Shown one piece after another: positions 63,190-64,000 of a DNA stretch of 64,000 bases (positions are counted from its first letter, which is position 1; each line of letters starts with the position of its first letter). Origin of the DNA: Porphyrobacter sp. (GTDB taxonomy: Bacteria; Pseudomonadota; Alphaproteobacteria; Sphingomonadales; Sphingomonadaceae); NCBI GenBank assembly GCA_017744315.1, contig JAGIBN010000004.1, positions 310,001 to 374,000 on the forward strand, in the 5' to 3' direction. The translations under genes were made by a program, and so were the position numbers. The notes under the pieces are model-generated. The model had not been told where the DNA came from and did no database searches. It was given only the letters and a program-made list of their open reading frames with translations.

Positions 63190-64000
63190 ATGTTTCTTCT
63201 CCGCAGCATCGACCAGACCGCCACCGGCCGCGAGATCGTGCGCGAGCGCGCGGTCGAGAAGGACCAGCTAACGATTGGCCGCGCCGCCGAGAACGACATT
63301 CACCTGCCCGACCTGGCGGTGGAGCAAACCCATCTCCGGATCATACCAGCGACTGGTGGAAAGCTGCGGTTGCAGGCGGCTGGGACGCTCGGGTTCACGG
63401 TCGACGGTCGCACCACTACCGACGCCACCATCGACCCGCGTGACGGGGCTGAACTGGGCCTCGGCTCCTACCGCCTGTCCTTCGCGCAGGAGGGTGACGG
63501 CCACCCGACGATCACCGTGCGCCAGGCAGAAGAGCGCCAGACGGGAAAGGTCGACGAGCAGGCAGGGTTCTCGCTCGGCCCGGTCATGCCGAGCAAACGC
63601 AAGGTCGCCTGGGCCGCGCTGGCGTTGATCCTGCTCGCGTTCCTCGCACTGCCGATCTGGTCGCACATGACGCGTGAGCGGGTAACGCCGCAGATCAACA
63701 AGCCCGGCGCGGTGATGATGGATGCCAGCTGGCGCACCGGCGCGCTGAGCTCGGTCCACCACGGGCTGGAGGACAACTGCGAGGCCTGCCACACCGAACC
63801 GTTCGTGGCGGTGCGCGACGAGACCTGCCTCACTTGCCACAAGGACATCGGCGATCACTCCGCGCAGCCGCGTCTGGCGAGCGCCCGCGGCCCGATGAGC
63901 TGGGGCGACGAGGCGCAGTGGAAGGTCGCCCACACCTTCCACAAGCCCGGCCCCGGTGCCTGCACCGACTGCCACACCGAACACGAAGGCGCCGGGCGAA
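63190..64000 (+). CDS. FHA domain, membrane helix and multiheme c protein (5' part)
   Basis: The gene runs off the right edge; 270 residues are visible from ATG 63190, while a GTG at 63178 overlapping the previous stop is possible. An N-terminal cytoplasmic FHA domain has LTIGRAAENDIHLPDLAVEQTHLRI (residues 27-51); the usual Ser of the SxxH motif is Glu (EQTH), so phosphothreonine binding may be altered. One transmembrane helix is at 138-157. The periplasmic part then begins with CEACH 197, CLTCH 213 and CTDCH 258, c3-like heme sites. It joins a cytoplasmic signalling module to a periplasmic multiheme carrier. It follows the diheme b gene by 8 bases. Confidence 0.82.
   Translation, partial: MFLLRSIDQTATGREIVRERAVEKDQLTIGRAAENDIHLPDLAVEQTHLRIIPATGGKLRLQAAGTLGFTVDGRTTTDATIDPRDGAELGLGSYRLSFAQEGDGHPTITVRQAEERQTGKVDEQAGFSLGPVMPSKRKVAWAALALILLAFLALPIWSHMTRERVTPQINKPGAVMMDASWRTGALSSVHHGLEDNCEACHTEPFVAVRDETCLTCHKDIGDHSAQPRLASARGPMSWGDEAQWKVAHTFHKPGPGACTDCHTEHEGAGR

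Overview
The window is GC-rich, has densely packed genes and looks chromosomal. The protein set points to an alphaproteobacterium of the order Sphingomonadales (Sphingomonadaceae or Erythrobacteraceae type): UPF0262, a cysteine-free L36, RpoZ, DnaB, FtsH, a TonB-dependent receptor, DUF3667, an alphaproteobacterial YifB/ComM and a glutathione-S-transferase-free housekeeping layout. This placement is inference from family resemblance; no database search was possible. No rRNA, tRNA, insertion sequence, prophage or CRISPR array was recognised.

Bases 1-26000 are mostly housekeeping and envelope genes: the 3' end of comM, a proline-threonine-rich lipoprotein, a HAD phosphatase, rpmJ, galE, an M14 carboxypeptidase, a thioesterase, two tandem secreted paralogues, a class V aminotransferase, an Amj-type lipid II flippase, a Rieske oxygenase, a degenerate GH25 lysozyme-like protein, UPF0262, dnaB, a phospholipase D-like protein, rpoZ, a ParA-like ATPase, ftsH, a membrane-anchored winged-helix regulator and a divergent TonB receptor. 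A 740-base gap at 6870-7611 holds two head-to-head pairs of a ~65-base two-hairpin repeat. Half-copies of the same repeat sit at 13.8, 15.1 and 58.8 kb.

Bases 26000-33800 hold a three-gene membrane protein/XRE unit (its first gene only 58 codons), a mannoside operon (GT4 fusion, GH130, phosphomannose isomerase) with operator-like motifs in its 340-base leader, and an enoyl-CoA hydratase/glutamate dehydrogenase pair.

Bases 33930-55563 are nine plus-strand genes, many overlapping by 1-4 bases. They encode a TPR-CHAT (caspase-like) protein, a CHASE2 adenylate/guanylate cyclase, a small exported protein, a two-partner secretion pair (TpsB and a 1553-residue TpsA), a pentaheme c554-type cytochrome, a lipoprotein with two GlcG/HbpS-like domains, an outer-membrane barrel and a 1332-residue decaheme cytochrome with a C-terminal beta-propeller-like (LVIVD) part. 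After a sulfotransferase, an M20 peptidase and a CcmI-like TPR protein, a second redox unit begins at 59841. It contains a flavoprotein fused to two cyclic-nucleotide-binding domains and four ferredoxin-type cysteine clusters, a membrane protein with two HX13H helices (diheme b signature), and an FHA-transmembrane-multiheme c protein that runs off the end.

The most interesting inference is that these two blocks form one surface-redox system. The CHASE2 cyclase would make the nucleotide that the flavoprotein fusion senses, electrons would pass NAD(P)H to FAD to [4Fe-4S] to heme b to heme c and on to the decaheme/barrel pair, and a CHAT protein and secreted TpsA adhesin would share the operon. 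The sequence supports the gene content and order; the wiring is hypothesis.
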